A stretch of DNA of 22,586 bases from IMG/VR virus record IMGVR_UViG_3300036766_000790, positions 1 through 22,586 of that record, one strand, 5' to 3'. The stretch comes from a virus. Below the pieces are notes generated by a model, which saw nothing but the letters and a program-made list of their open reading frames with translations, had not been told where the DNA came from and did not search any database. Positions 1 through 7,760 of the stretch are shown piece after piece. Made by a program: the position numbers and the translations under genes. Each line of letters begins with the position of its first letter. Positions within the stretch are counted from its first letter, which is position 1.

Positions 1-488
1 CTTTGGTTCCTAATACCTTGTTTAAGAGCAACTTTTTGAGCCAATCCCAAAAGAGCGGTTCCGGATGATTGAAATTGTGCTGTTGATTCTCTCTCAGACC
101 CTCCCCATGGTAAGTACGACTTTAGGTGAGCCCCAATTCCAGCTTCTCCGGATTTCAACATATCGTCCATTTGATCTAGAATTTTTTCATAATCCTGATC
201 CTGAAGGGAATCGTCCTGTTTCTTTTTATTTAAATCAGCCGTTACTTTTAAAGCATTGATGGCATGTTCAATAGGAATGCCGCTCTGGATAACTTTTTGG
301 AAATCATCTTCTCCAATACCCGCCTGTTCAAAAAGAGGCGCTAACCCAGCTAATTGAGACTTTCTTTCCTTCTGCTCGAAATATTGCGCAATCCCCTGAT
401 TAAGCCCCTGTCCAAGGCCCCCACCAAGAGCAGAACCCAACTGTGAGCCGAAGGATGGATTTGCAGGAAGTACTTCTAGTCTTGGCAT
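1..488 (-). CDS. Putative ejection/internal virion protein, N-terminal part (runs off left edge)
   Basis: This is an open frame from an ATG at 488 that continues past base 1, so only about 162 N-terminal residues are seen. It begins MPRLEVLPANPSFGSQLGSA and has a glycine-rich segment (LGGGLGQGLNQGIAQYFEQ), then a charged helical stretch and a PWGGSE turn. The start lies 3 nt after the stop of the upstream gene, and a GGGTGAT ribosome-site-like stretch overlaps that stop, so the two are probably translationally coupled. The glycine/glutamine-rich start resembles that of the neighbouring protein. In short-tailed phages, genes in this place after the stabilisation and fibre genes often encode proteins ejected with the DNA; that role is inferred from position only. 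Similarity to a named family is not recognised. Confidence 0.7.
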   Translation of the reverse strand, partial: MPRLEVLPANPSFGSQLGSALGGGLGQGLNQGIAQYFEQKERKSQLAGLAPLFEQAGIGEDDFQKVIQSGIPIEHAINALKVTADLNKKKQDDSLQDQDYEKILDQMDDMLKSGEAGIGAHLKSYLPWGGSERESTAQFQSSGTALLGLAQKVALKQGIRNQ

Positions 489-491
489 ATA

Positions 492-1061
492 TCACCCTAA
501 TAATTTCCCAATACCCATGCCACCTAACCCACCTAACGCCTGTCCCCCGCCTCCAGACAATCCTAGCAAGAGCTGTTTCAAGAAACTCAATTGCTTAGGC
601 AAGAATGTTTGCGTTGTCTGACCCAATAGGTTCTGTAGATTGGAAAAACTAGATTCAGCTGCTCCGCCTTTGAGGCCTTCGAATAACTGAGCGAGCGTAT
701 CCTCTAATCCAGCACCTGCCTGTCCAAGACTCTGTTGAAATCCAGAACTCGATAAACCTCCCATCCCAGCGAATCGTTCCGCAATTTGAGGGACAGTATT
801 CTGTTGGAACTGATTTCTATAAGGCTGGGAGAACTTCTGAAACGCTTCTGGAGAGTCAGAAAGAAGACCGCTGTAATAAGAAGCCCCCTGCTGACCTAAG
901 GGCTGAAGAGCCTTCAATAGACTAGAGAAAGTCTGCTCTTGCTGAGGATTGAAAAGAGACATTCTGTTATATCCAGAGTCTTGAGGATCTCTAGAATCAC
1001 TAAAAGAGTCCGTCCTTTGCTGCGCCCTGTATGGCTGCATGGCCATGGTATTAAAACTCAT
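492..1061 (-). CDS. Gly/Gln-rich structural or ejection-like protein
   Basis: The product has 189 residues with a Gln/Ser/Asp-rich N-terminus, a central helical segment (YYSGLLSDSPEAFQKF and IAERFAGMGGLSSSGFQQ) and a hydrophobic, glycine-rich C-terminal tail (LSGGGGQALGGLGGMGIGKL). The tail could insert in or cross a membrane. Low-complexity Gln/Gly composition with an amphipathic end is common in phage proteins that leave the virion with the DNA, so an ejection or internal-core role is plausible but not shown. The start at 1061 is the first ATG; an alternative is the internal Met34 (MSLFNPQQEQ). The next gene starts 3 nt after its stop, which indicates one transcript. No named family is recognised. 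Confidence 0.75.
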   Translation of the reverse strand: MSFNTMAMQPYRAQQRTDSFSDSRDPQDSGYNRMSLFNPQQEQTFSSLLKALQPLGQQGASYYSGLLSDSPEAFQKFSQPYRNQFQQNTVPQIAERFAGMGGLSSSGFQQSLGQAGAGLEDTLAQLFEGLKGGAAESSFSNLQNLLGQTTQTFLPKQLSFLKQLLLGLSGGGGQALGGLGGMGIGKLLG

Positions 1062-1124
1062 ATTTTCACCTATTCTCAGAGTACGCGATTCAAGGAATTT
1101 CTTGAATATAGAATAAAAACGTCT

Positions 1125-1379
1125 CTAAAGAGAGTCCCCCCGCTTCCAATAAATGATCTCTATATCCGGTTTGACTCGCAACCCATCCCATCGATCGCCC
1201 GTCCACCAGCCTGGATACGTGCGATTGTTTTTAGCGCGTAGATAACACATGTCATATCGCATGGGCTTGAACTTCTCGGGATCGACCCAGCCGTCGAAAT
1301 CTTTTTCTACCCATTCGTATTTAAATGGCTGAGATTTCCCGTTGATTAGATAAAGACGTCCTACTTCCATCGGGCTCAT
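1125..1379 (-). CDS. Small conserved-looking hypothetical protein
   Basis: The product has 84 residues (MSPMEVGRLYLINGKSQPFK...), rich in Trp, Tyr and charged residues (for example YPGWWTGDRWDGL), which suggests a compact beta domain. The frame is open further upstream to 1409, but that longer start would overlap the end of the preceding gene. The ATG at 1379 lies 4 nt after the preceding stop and is preferred, although no clear Shine-Dalgarno sequence is visible and reinitiation is likely. It is part of the leftward late operon. Function is unknown; a 60-base gap with no gene separates it from the next frame. Confidence 0.6.
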   Translation of the reverse strand: MSPMEVGRLYLINGKSQPFKYEWVEKDFDGWVDPEKFKPMRYDMCYLRAKNNRTYPGWWTGDRWDGLRVKPDIEIIYWKRGDSL

Positions 1380-1383
1380 GATA

Positions 1384-1872
1384 TCATTGGAGCAAATATT
1401 CCAGCACAACGATAGAACTACTTAGCACAGGTGACGCGGCCCCATTGATGATAGTGATGTTTGTAGCGTCTACCTTGATCTCTATCTGCTGGTTCACCGC
1501 TGTGGCAGAGGCGTAGGGAATAGGGCGATAGTCCGAAGAAGCCGTGACCGCGGTGCCTGAAATGCTAGTGAACGCGGTGAGATTGGTGAGACCGTGAGCA
1601 GTAGTACTAGTCACTCCCGCTGCAATGGAACCAATGGAAAAGACTTTCCTAAAGGTCTGCCGAGCGCTTTGAGGATCTCCGACTACAAACCACTGTTGGC
1701 CGGTGACATTTTGCGTCAGATCGTATATACCCAGCTGACGTGCATTGACGTTGATTGCGATGTTGGTATAAGTGGACAAAAGCTTGATGCGCATCTGCTC
1801 GAAATCTTGAGGGAAGTAGATGCTCGTTGGGAGATATGGAGCAGATGAATTTGAGGGGGCGTTAGAACTCAT
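1384..1872 (-). CDS. Minor structural protein, decoration/fibre-type
   Basis: The product has 162 residues. The N-terminus (APYLPTSIYFPQDFEQMRIKLLSTYTNIA) is followed by a beta-rich region with the pattern TFRKVFSIG, TAHGLTN, PIPYASATA and NITIINGA, ending VVLEYLL. I recognise this general pattern (an RKV...HGxT...PxPYASA...VDATN core) from small virion proteins of short-tailed phages, where it looks like a fibre or capsid-decoration domain. The start overlaps the last 11 nt of the stabilisation-protein gene in another frame, so translation is coupled. The receptor-binding or decoration role is inferred from composition and place, not from a characterised homologue. Confidence 0.7.
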   Translation of the reverse strand: MSSNAPSNSSAPYLPTSIYFPQDFEQMRIKLLSTYTNIAINVNARQLGIYDLTQNVTGQQWFVVGDPQSARQTFRKVFSIGSIAAGVTSTTAHGLTNLTAFTSISGTAVTASSDYRPIPYASATAVNQQIEIKVDATNITIINGAASPVLSSSIVVLEYLLQ

Positions 1873-4126
1873 AGGAGAGCCTGCCAGAAGGAGCTACGTA
1901 GAGTAATAAGCCGTGGATGGCGACGTCGGAGGAGACAATATCCACGTCGCGCAGCTGGGAATCACTCCACGTGATCTGTATCTGGATAAACGATCCGTAG
2001 GCGTTCGGGAAGATCCGATGCCATGAGCGCACTTGAGGAGTTGAAAAGGAGGTGTTTTGCTCGGGATATAGGGGCAATAAGATAGGCCCTTCAGAGGACA
2101 TGTCGATCGACGTATCACTATCCAAGAGGATCTTTATTGCGATTTCTCCATTGGAAGTGTTATCGGCAAGGACTTCCAGTGTTTTGAAGGTCATTGAGGC
2201 GCCCTGCTCATAGAACGGATTGAACTCTTTGGTCTGGATGTTTATATGAGGAATCAGGGTTACGAGTCCTCCCCCCGTGTAGCCAGACATGCTACCTAGT
2301 GGAGTAATACCATCGGATTGAATTAACTGAAAGGTACTGGAACTGGTGACATCCACCGAATAGATCGTTCCATTCGCGGTGGTATATCCCGTCGCTGCAC
2401 TGATATAGACGTATTGCTTATCGAAGAAATTGTGGTTAGGAACGGTAACGGTTGTCCCCGACATGTTACTTATCTCTAGACAAGGACAGTTGAAGTTGAT
2501 GTCTCCGCCGTCGGACATTTGGCTAAGAACGAATACAAACCCTCTCTGATTCCCTGCGACCACGTTGGGGTATTTGGATGACTGATATCCAGAATTCCAT
2601 ACGATATCCATGGATTGCCATTCATTCTGCGGAGTCTGATTGAGGAGAGACCAATAAAGATCATTCACCCATTGCCAATAACCAAAACAGGTGAAGGAAT
2701 CAATGAACTCAGACCAAGAACCCTCTACATAGTTGTAGACCAAAACTTTTGTAGGATAGGTCACTCCGTAGGAATAATCTCCTATGTCTGGAATGGTCCA
2801 GTAGACTAATTGAGATGTATAGTCACGGATTCCATGGACTCGGTCTACGCCTTGATTGATGTTCTGGATCTTAAACACCTCGTCGGGGATCTTCTGATCT
2901 ACCCTGACAACGCTGACTGAATCCGTGGTTATGATCCCGTAATTCCCGATACCGAATACCCCGCTGTCGAAAGGAACAGTACTAAAACTGCTCTCCGTCC
3001 CGAGCTCGGTGTTGATCTTCTGGAAGAAGAAAGGGAAGGTTGCGTTTTCCGTATAGACCAGTTGATAGGTAGAGCGCTCGAAAAAGACAATAACGGTGTC
3101 CTTCACATACTCCACTCCGATAATCTGCTCCGCAGTGGGCGCATCTATATAACCACCGAAGCCGACGAGGTCGGATCGCCACGCGTTAGCCACATAACTG
3201 CCCGTAAAGTTCGTCGGTAAAGTATTTGTATAGAAAGGCGTTCCCACCTCGCACCAGCGTGCCCTCTGTTGATAGTTCTTGACCGAAGCATAGGCAGATC
3301 CTTCCCAAGTGTTAAACACGAGCAGACGGCCTTTGTAAGGCAAAATCGCGATACAGCCCATTAAATAGTTGGTAGAGTCCACAGGAGGGAGGAAGTTTAC
3401 CCATCCCTGGCCACTCTGATCTAACCAACGAATGCCATCGCCAGAAGAGGCCGTACTGGCCACTACGCTACTCTGGAATCCATAGATCCCATTCGAAGCC
3501 CACAGGCAGTTAGCGTAATTGACTGTCCAAAAGAAATTGTAGTCCGCTCCTGTCCATTCGAAGATAGTAGAGGTTCCTTTATAAGTATTCGACGCTAAAA
3601 AGTCTTGAGAAGCTACGTCGTAAAGATAACTATACTTAGTGTCGAATCCAACCAATAACTCATCATTGATGGTCAGGGTTTCTAGAACGCTCAACCCCAT
3701 AACGGAAAGACCTGGGTAATAGTAGACAGAAGCGTTGATAGTGGCACCTGTGATGGTCAACACTCCAGTACTCCTATTCAAAGTGGCAGCGCCTGTGCCA
3801 GAAGATAAAAGGGTAGCCGGAGCTCCTGCTGCACCGGAGTCGGTGAAGAATGTTGTACCTATACTAAATTGGGAGATGGTAGTTGTGATCGGGTTGTCTG
3901 GAAGCGTATAAGTGAGCGTCCCGGCTCCACTGGTAGTACCGATGAGCCACCGGAGACGACTGTTGCCAGTACCCAACTTCTGATAACCGGCCTTTCTTTC
4001 AATGCGGCCTCGGAAGAGAAGAGCATCCCGCATTACAGGGAATGAGTCGTTATTTAGAAGGAACGGTTTGCGATCCCTTCTAAGGCCCTCTTGCATATTT
4101 ACAATTGCGAAAGGAGCGCCGCTCAT
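1862..4126 (-). CDS. Large stabilisation/tail-hub-like structural protein
   Basis: The product has 754 residues and is the largest in the window. It begins MSGAPFAIVNMQEGLRRDRK with LLNNDSFPVMRDALLFRGRIERKAGYQKLG, an opening I associate with phage proteins that read 'define inputs, then a beta-propeller' and act like the packaged-DNA stabilisation/tail hub (P22 gp10-type) layer. The body is beta-rich with repeated aromatic strands (YGFQSSVVAS, GYWQWVNDLYW). Around residues 550-620 there is an inserted domain (VTVPNHNFFDKQYVYISAATG... FQLIQSD) that resembles the FCCH-like module seen in two neighbouring genes. The start is 2 nt after the previous stop. The propeller and gp10 analogy are inference; a fold comparison would settle them. 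Confidence 0.75.
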   Translation of the reverse strand: MSGAPFAIVNMQEGLRRDRKPFLLNNDSFPVMRDALLFRGRIERKAGYQKLGTGNSRLRWLIGTTSGAGTLTYTLPDNPITTTISQFSIGTTFFTDSGAAGAPATLLSSGTGAATLNRSTGVLTITGATINASVYYYPGLSVMGLSVLETLTINDELLVGFDTKYSYLYDVASQDFLASNTYKGTSTIFEWTGADYNFFWTVNYANCLWASNGIYGFQSSVVASTASSGDGIRWLDQSGQGWVNFLPPVDSTNYLMGCIAILPYKGRLLVFNTWEGSAYASVKNYQQRARWCEVGTPFYTNTLPTNFTGSYVANAWRSDLVGFGGYIDAPTAEQIIGVEYVKDTVIVFFERSTYQLVYTENATFPFFFQKINTELGTESSFSTVPFDSGVFGIGNYGIITTDSVSVVRVDQKIPDEVFKIQNINQGVDRVHGIRDYTSQLVYWTIPDIGDYSYGVTYPTKVLVYNYVEGSWSEFIDSFTCFGYWQWVNDLYWSLLNQTPQNEWQSMDIVWNSGYQSSKYPNVVAGNQRGFVFVLSQMSDGGDINFNCPCLEISNMSGTTVTVPNHNFFDKQYVYISAATGYTTANGTIYSVDVTSSSTFQLIQSDGITPLGSMSGYTGGGLVTLIPHINIQTKEFNPFYEQGASMTFKTLEVLADNTSNGEIAIKILLDSDTSIDMSSEGPILLPLYPEQNTSFSTPQVRSWHRIFPNAYGSFIQIQITWSDSQLRDVDIVSSDVAIHGLLLYVAPSGRLSYEF

Positions 4127-4128
4127 GA

Positions 4129-4731
4129 TTAGTCCTGAATCCTACCGATTGCCGTCCAAGCGATTGTTGTGGCATTTGTGGATCCCGAACTGCCTACTCG
4201 GCAGACTACGGAAAACCCACTCGTGGACAAGACAGCTGTGGTGATCACAAGGTTCCCCCCTACCGTACTTACGCCAGTTACAGAATAAAGAACTGTGTAG
4301 GCCTCAGGGAAGGTAATGGCCCCAGCAGAGGTGCTCGCAGTCACCCCACTGTACATAACGATCCGCTCTCCAGCAGTTGTGTAGAGGTTCACTTTATATA
4401 GAGTCCCCCCAGCAGAACCCCCATTAGTGGTCTCCGTGTAGGAGTTGCCGCTCAACTGATAGGTCGTGTTGCTGTCTGAGAGAGCGAATACCTGAGTATT
4501 ACTTGATGAATCATCCTTTGAGTAGACGATGGCTGTATCCGTCACGAAAGTAGGTGCTACAGTTTCCTTAATCAGGGTCGCTTTCTTATGGTATCCGTTG
4601 AGTGAGGCAGCGTTAAAGGCGGTATGATCTACGCCGAACTGCGTATTTAGTTGACCAAAGTTGGCTAGGATGTCCGCTTGGGATTGTGATAGAAGATCTG
4701 AGGCTGCTGGGATCGATGCATTATAAGACAT
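4129..4731 (-). CDS. Structural protein with beta-rich C-terminus (spike/fibre-like)
   Basis: The product has 200 residues. The N-terminus (MSYNASIPAASDLLSQSQADILANFGQLNTQFGVDHTAF) is a short helix-turn segment of the kind that anchors a phage appendage to the virion. The remainder is Ser/Thr/Gly-rich beta structure (LYKVNLYTTAGERIVMYSG, AYTVLYSVTGV) with a C-terminal IAWTAIGRIQD. An AAGG ribosome site lies about 7 nt upstream of the ATG. It is placed between the adaptor and stabilisation genes, so it is probably a head or tail appendage. I have seen similar start sequences in uncharacterised short-tailed phages but know of no demonstrated function. Confidence 0.7.
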   Translation of the reverse strand: MSYNASIPAASDLLSQSQADILANFGQLNTQFGVDHTAFNAASLNGYHKKATLIKETVAPTFVTDTAIVYSKDDSSSNTQVFALSDSNTTYQLSGNSYTETTNGGSAGGTLYKVNLYTTAGERIVMYSGVTASTSAGAITFPEAYTVLYSVTGVSTVGGNLVITTAVLSTSGFSVVCRVGSSGSTNATTIAWTAIGRIQD

Positions 4732-4745
4732 GTGTTAACCTTTTA

Positions 4746-5867
4746 TTAAAATCCGCTAAATAAGTTTCCGAATGGGTATTGAGGCGAGCCGCTCTGTTCT
4801 GTATAGATACTCGGCGCTCGTTCGCTTGTCTGCTGAACAATCGTTCGTCGCATTACTAGATTCATCTGCTCATCCAGGAGAGGCCGAAAACGTTGCATCC
4901 CTTCAAGATCGCCGTAGTCACTGAAGATCTTGTCTGCAGCGCCATAGGCGAGCAGTTGCCACCATTCATTGAGTTGGGGAGAATAGGTTCCCGCCGAATC
5001 GTTTAGAAAGGCTGTAGGAAGCTTGTAACACTCGAAGGACACGGTATATGCCTGATCAGGGACTGGGTAGACCAGGAATTGATCCTGATAGAAGGCTACC
5101 GACTGAGGTCTGGACGCTACATATGGGATGTACTGCACATTGATCGCATTGCCTGTAGGAATAGCCGCTGAGAAGGCAGTGATCGCTATCGCGCCTGTTA
5201 GGTAATTGATGGTGCCGCGGTATGTAAATCCAGTGCTGGCGGTGGTACCAGGATCTGTTGGAGAAATCAGGTGTCCTAGACCATCATCCACAAGGGTGAT
5301 GGAAGGTTCGATACCTGATGTAGCATCGGGAGCGCCTAGAGCAGAGACCATCACATTCCAATTCAATTGGCTAGCAGGCAAGATACCCGAGGAAATAGCT
5401 GTATTTGGATAGGCGTTCGCTGAATAGGCTCCCGGAGGATTAGGCTTGAACCCTGGCAAAATAGGGATATTAGTGAGGAATTCTCCCGTGTATGTGCCAC
5501 CTGAACCATCTGTGCCATCTCCGGTATAAACGCTCTCTTGCAAAAAGTTCAGTTGTGGGTTCACTCTAAAGAAGTTCTGACGAGACTGCGTCATATATGA
5601 CTGATATCCACCTATAAAAACCGGAGGCATAGAGGTGATATACATATCCGTAGGGAAGTCGTAGACGGGGATATTAGCAGTAGTCACGAACTCATAATTT
5701 ACACGAAGGCTCTCCATCCAGAGATGCTTGGGCATGTCGTAGAGATAGAAAGTGTTGATGTAGTTATCAATCTCATCATTAGAAATCTGAACTGAAGAGG
5801 GACGTGCAGTGATCCGACGAACCTTTGTCCGGATGTTGGCGAGGGTATGTGGGACAGTGGTAGTCAT
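4746..5867 (-). CDS. Head-tail adaptor (tail accessory factor-like) protein
   Basis: The product has 373 residues. The N-terminal region (LANIRTKVRRITARPSSVQISNDEIDNYINTFYLYDMPKHLW) is the helical 'count the binding positions' segment typical of phage adaptor/tail accessory proteins that dock under the portal. The C-terminal third (LNEWWQLLAYGAADKIFSDYGDLEGMQRFRPLLDEQMNLVMRRT) is helical and repeats that pattern, which fits the P22 gp4/adaptor class. A beta-rich segment of about 150 residues (from about 110 to 260) is inserted between the halves. The start directly abuts the stop of the preceding frame. Assignment rests on motif recall and gene order; the inserted beta domain is longer than I would expect. 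Confidence 0.7.
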   Translation of the reverse strand: MTTTVPHTLANIRTKVRRITARPSSVQISNDEIDNYINTFYLYDMPKHLWMESLRVNYEFVTTANIPVYDFPTDMYITSMPPVFIGGYQSYMTQSRQNFFRVNPQLNFLQESVYTGDGTDGSGGTYTGEFLTNIPILPGFKPNPPGAYSANAYPNTAISSGILPASQLNWNVMVSALGAPDATSGIEPSITLVDDGLGHLISPTDPGTTASTGFTYRGTINYLTGAIAITAFSAAIPTGNAINVQYIPYVASRPQSVAFYQDQFLVYPVPDQAYTVSFECYKLPTAFLNDSAGTYSPQLNEWWQLLAYGAADKIFSDYGDLEGMQRFRPLLDEQMNLVMRRTIVQQTSERAPSIYTEQSGSPQYPFGNLFSGF

Positions 5868-6230
5868 CTATCCACCTACGGGGGTTAGATTGTTCATTTC
5901 AGCGTTAACTAATGTAGAGGCGATCTCTCCCACAGGAATGCATTGGGGCTCTTGAAGAGTGCTTCCTGCACCTGTAAATGCTTCATAAGAAGTAGAGTCC
6001 ACATCAATCGAAAAAGTGGTAGTAGTCAGGACAGTGACTAAATAAACATTCCCTGCCACCTCAGGCATGCCAAAAGGATTGGCTATCTGCGGACTGACAG
6101 GGGGATAGAAAATCCTTACGTATAATCCATCCGAATAGTCGTGAGCTGACTCAGTAGTCACCACGGCTGGATTTGCCTGTGTGATACCGGTTACTATCTG
6201 GCTAATGGGTTGGAACGTAAGGGAGGTCAT
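5868..6230 (-). CDS. Small virion protein with FCCH-like beta domain
   Basis: The product has 120 residues consisting mainly of one module: ITQANPAVVTTESAHDYSDGLYVRIF, then NPFGMPEVAGNVYLVT and FSIDVDSTSYEAF. This order (VTT..AH.Y..G..VRI, GM.E..G..Y.V, F.IDVDS..Y.AF) matches the module seen near the C-terminus of the protein at 6776-7750 and recalls the ubiquitin-activating enzyme FCCH fold that phages reuse in structural proteins. Its ATG overlaps the stop of the upstream gene by 4 nt (ATGA), and its own stop abuts the next start. It is likely a head or neck decoration component; that role is inferred. Confidence 0.7.
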   Translation of the reverse strand: MTSLTFQPISQIVTGITQANPAVVTTESAHDYSDGLYVRIFYPPVSPQIANPFGMPEVAGNVYLVTVLTTTTFSIDVDSTSYEAFTGAGSTLQEPQCIPVGEIASTLVNAEMNNLTPVGG

Positions 6231-6724
6231 TTGAACATGTCCGCATTCACACTGTTTGTAGAACCGCCGAACTCCATAGACTGGAATCCGTATCGGCGCT
6301 TTCTCTTCTCTTGCGATACGATCGGATTGCCGTTGACGTCCATGATATGGGTATTAATAGGATAGGAACACGTACCCAGCTTTCCGCCGATCTTCTCTGC
6401 GGTAACATCAATCCCATTGAGGAAACGGGCGATGTAAAGGGGAACTTCGTATTCGACTTGATCCATCATTGCTTTCTGGAACTTGTGCCCAGGATACTTT
6501 TGAACTGTGACTGTGGCTGAAGTGCCAGGGGTCTCAAAGTTTTGAAAAACGCCTCGAACGGTTCGAAGTTCTTCCTTCATGAACTTCTCTAACTTTTCCT
6601 TTCCTTCGGCCTGTCTCATCTCTTTAGGAGTCTTGGTTTGAATAGTGCCTAGGGCATCTGCTGCCTTACTTTCTGTCTTTTGTGTCATACCTGATACCTT
6701 AACAGTTAATTTTTTAGTTGTCAT
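6227..6724 (-). CDS. Hypothetical structural-operon protein
   Basis: The product has 165 residues from the ATG at 6724 (MTTKKLTVKVSGMTQKTESK). The frame is open to 6748, but that longer start would lie inside the terminator hairpin at 6732-6759, so it is rejected. A Lys/Glu-rich N-terminal half (TPKEMRQAEGKEKLEKFMKEELRTVRG) is followed by a more globular half (YPGHKFQKAMMDQVEYEVPLYIARFLNGID) that ends in a basic tail (EKRKRRYGFQSMEFGG). It is the first gene after the terminator and is coupled to the next by an ATGA overlap. I do not recognise the family; a neck or head-completion role would fit its place. Confidence 0.65.
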   Translation of the reverse strand: MTTKKLTVKVSGMTQKTESKAADALGTIQTKTPKEMRQAEGKEKLEKFMKEELRTVRGVFQNFETPGTSATVTVQKYPGHKFQKAMMDQVEYEVPLYIARFLNGIDVTAEKIGGKLGTCSYPINTHIMDVNGNPIVSQEKRKRRYGFQSMEFGGSTNSVNADMFK

Positions 6725-6731
6725 AAGAATC

Positions 6732-6759
6732 AAAAAAAAGGGCCCCATTTCTGAGGCCC
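6732..6759 (-). terminator. Rho-independent terminator after the decoration-protein gene
   Basis: Read on the minus strand it is an 8-bp stem (GGGCCTCA with TGGGGCCC, one G.U) closed by a GAAA tetraloop and followed directly by eight T. It lies 17 nt after the stop of 6776-7750, which separates the scaffold/capsid/decoration transcript from the less abundant neck genes. Some readthrough is needed, because no obvious promoter is seen downstream. Confidence 0.85.
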
Positions 6760-6775
6760 CAACTTCATCTACAGA

Positions 6776-7750
6776 TTAAATAGAAACGCCCCGAGAAGCG
6801 ATCCACTGATAAAGAACGCCGCTCGTTTGAACGGTAGTCCCAACAGTAACCCCTGAGAGAGACTGATTGTCAGTCGCATCGTCAAGAAGGTTTGCATAAG
6901 TAGAAACTGCATCTTCTCCAACAGGAACTACCTGAGCAAAGGTTACGCCCGCAGCGGCAATAGCCGATGTTGGGAACGCAAACGCTGTAAAGGCAGAACT
7001 GTCGATATCTACAGTAATCGTGTTTGTTGTGGTATTAATAGCAGTAATATTGCCAAGAAGCCCGTTAATTTGAGTCATCCCGAAAGCGGAAGGCACATAG
7101 ATCCGCACTGACTGCCCTGCGGTATAACCGTGGGTTACAGAGAGTGTGATCACTGCGCTAGTCGCTACAGAGATCGCTGTGATATATCGGGAACGTGGAT
7201 AGTACCGTGAGGTCGCATTAATGATTCTATAAGAACCAGTAGTTGCGGCCGCAGCAAACCCGCTGCTAATCAAATAGGCCAACTGAAAACTTGTACTTGC
7301 AGAGATCGTACCAACGGTAAAATCCATACCAGAAAGTTGTTGCATGCCTGTCTGACCAAACAAACGAACCACGCTAGAGGCAGCTACTAGACTTGTAGTA
7401 GTGCCAGTAGCAACTACGGCTGGGCTAGCTTGCGTAACAGAAGTGGTAACCACAGACGATCCAATCGCTGTAGTCGCACTGTCTGATAGAAAGGTAAACC
7501 CACCCGAAGAAATGGTCGCCCCTGTGCCAAAAGTAGCCGCGCCACTGGTTTTAGGCCAGTAGTTCGCAGCGCCCGCAGGCATTGAGGAGGTTCCTACCGC
7601 ATACATCACATCGGTATTAGAAGCCGAAGACCCAAGGTCTGTGATGTTATACAGTTCAATCTTATTGTATCCAGAAGGAATGCTCAGGTTAAACTGAACC
7701 CCTGTGGAAGTAAACGTTCCGTTTACCATGGAGTGAATAGGTGAAGACAT
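6776..7750 (-). CDS. Probable capsid decoration/structural protein with FCCH-like repeats
   Basis: The product has 324 residues, Ala/Ser/Thr-rich and beta-rich, starting MSSPIHSMVNGTFTSTGVQF. Two related modules can be seen: TQASPAVVATGTTTSLVAASSVVRLFGQTGMQQLSGMDF (about residues 105-145) and ISVATSAVITLSVTHGYTAGQSVRIY followed by GMTQINGLLGNI and ITVDIDSSAFTAF (about 190-255). The second matches the module in the 120-residue protein at 5868-6230. A strong AAGGAG site lies 7 nt before the ATG and the gene follows the capsid gene by 10 nt. A terminator directly after it suggests expression at capsid-like levels, so a decoration or head-surface protein is likely. Function is inferred. Confidence 0.75.
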   Translation of the reverse strand: MSSPIHSMVNGTFTSTGVQFNLSIPSGYNKIELYNITDLGSSASNTDVMYAVGTSSMPAGAANYWPKTSGAATFGTGATISSGGFTFLSDSATTAIGSSVVTTSVTQASPAVVATGTTTSLVAASSVVRLFGQTGMQQLSGMDFTVGTISASTSFQLAYLISSGFAAAATTGSYRIINATSRYYPRSRYITAISVATSAVITLSVTHGYTAGQSVRIYVPSAFGMTQINGLLGNITAINTTTNTITVDIDSSAFTAFAFPTSAIAAAGVTFAQVVPVGEDAVSTYANLLDDATDNQSLSGVTVGTTVQTSGVLYQWIASRGVSI

Positions 7751-7760
7751 AATTTACTCC

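Noticed and set aside
6725-6748. Longer N-terminus (MGPFFLILM...) for the gene at 6227-6724
   Set aside because: That start lies within the terminator hairpin and has no ribosome site; the ATG at 6724 is downstream of it.
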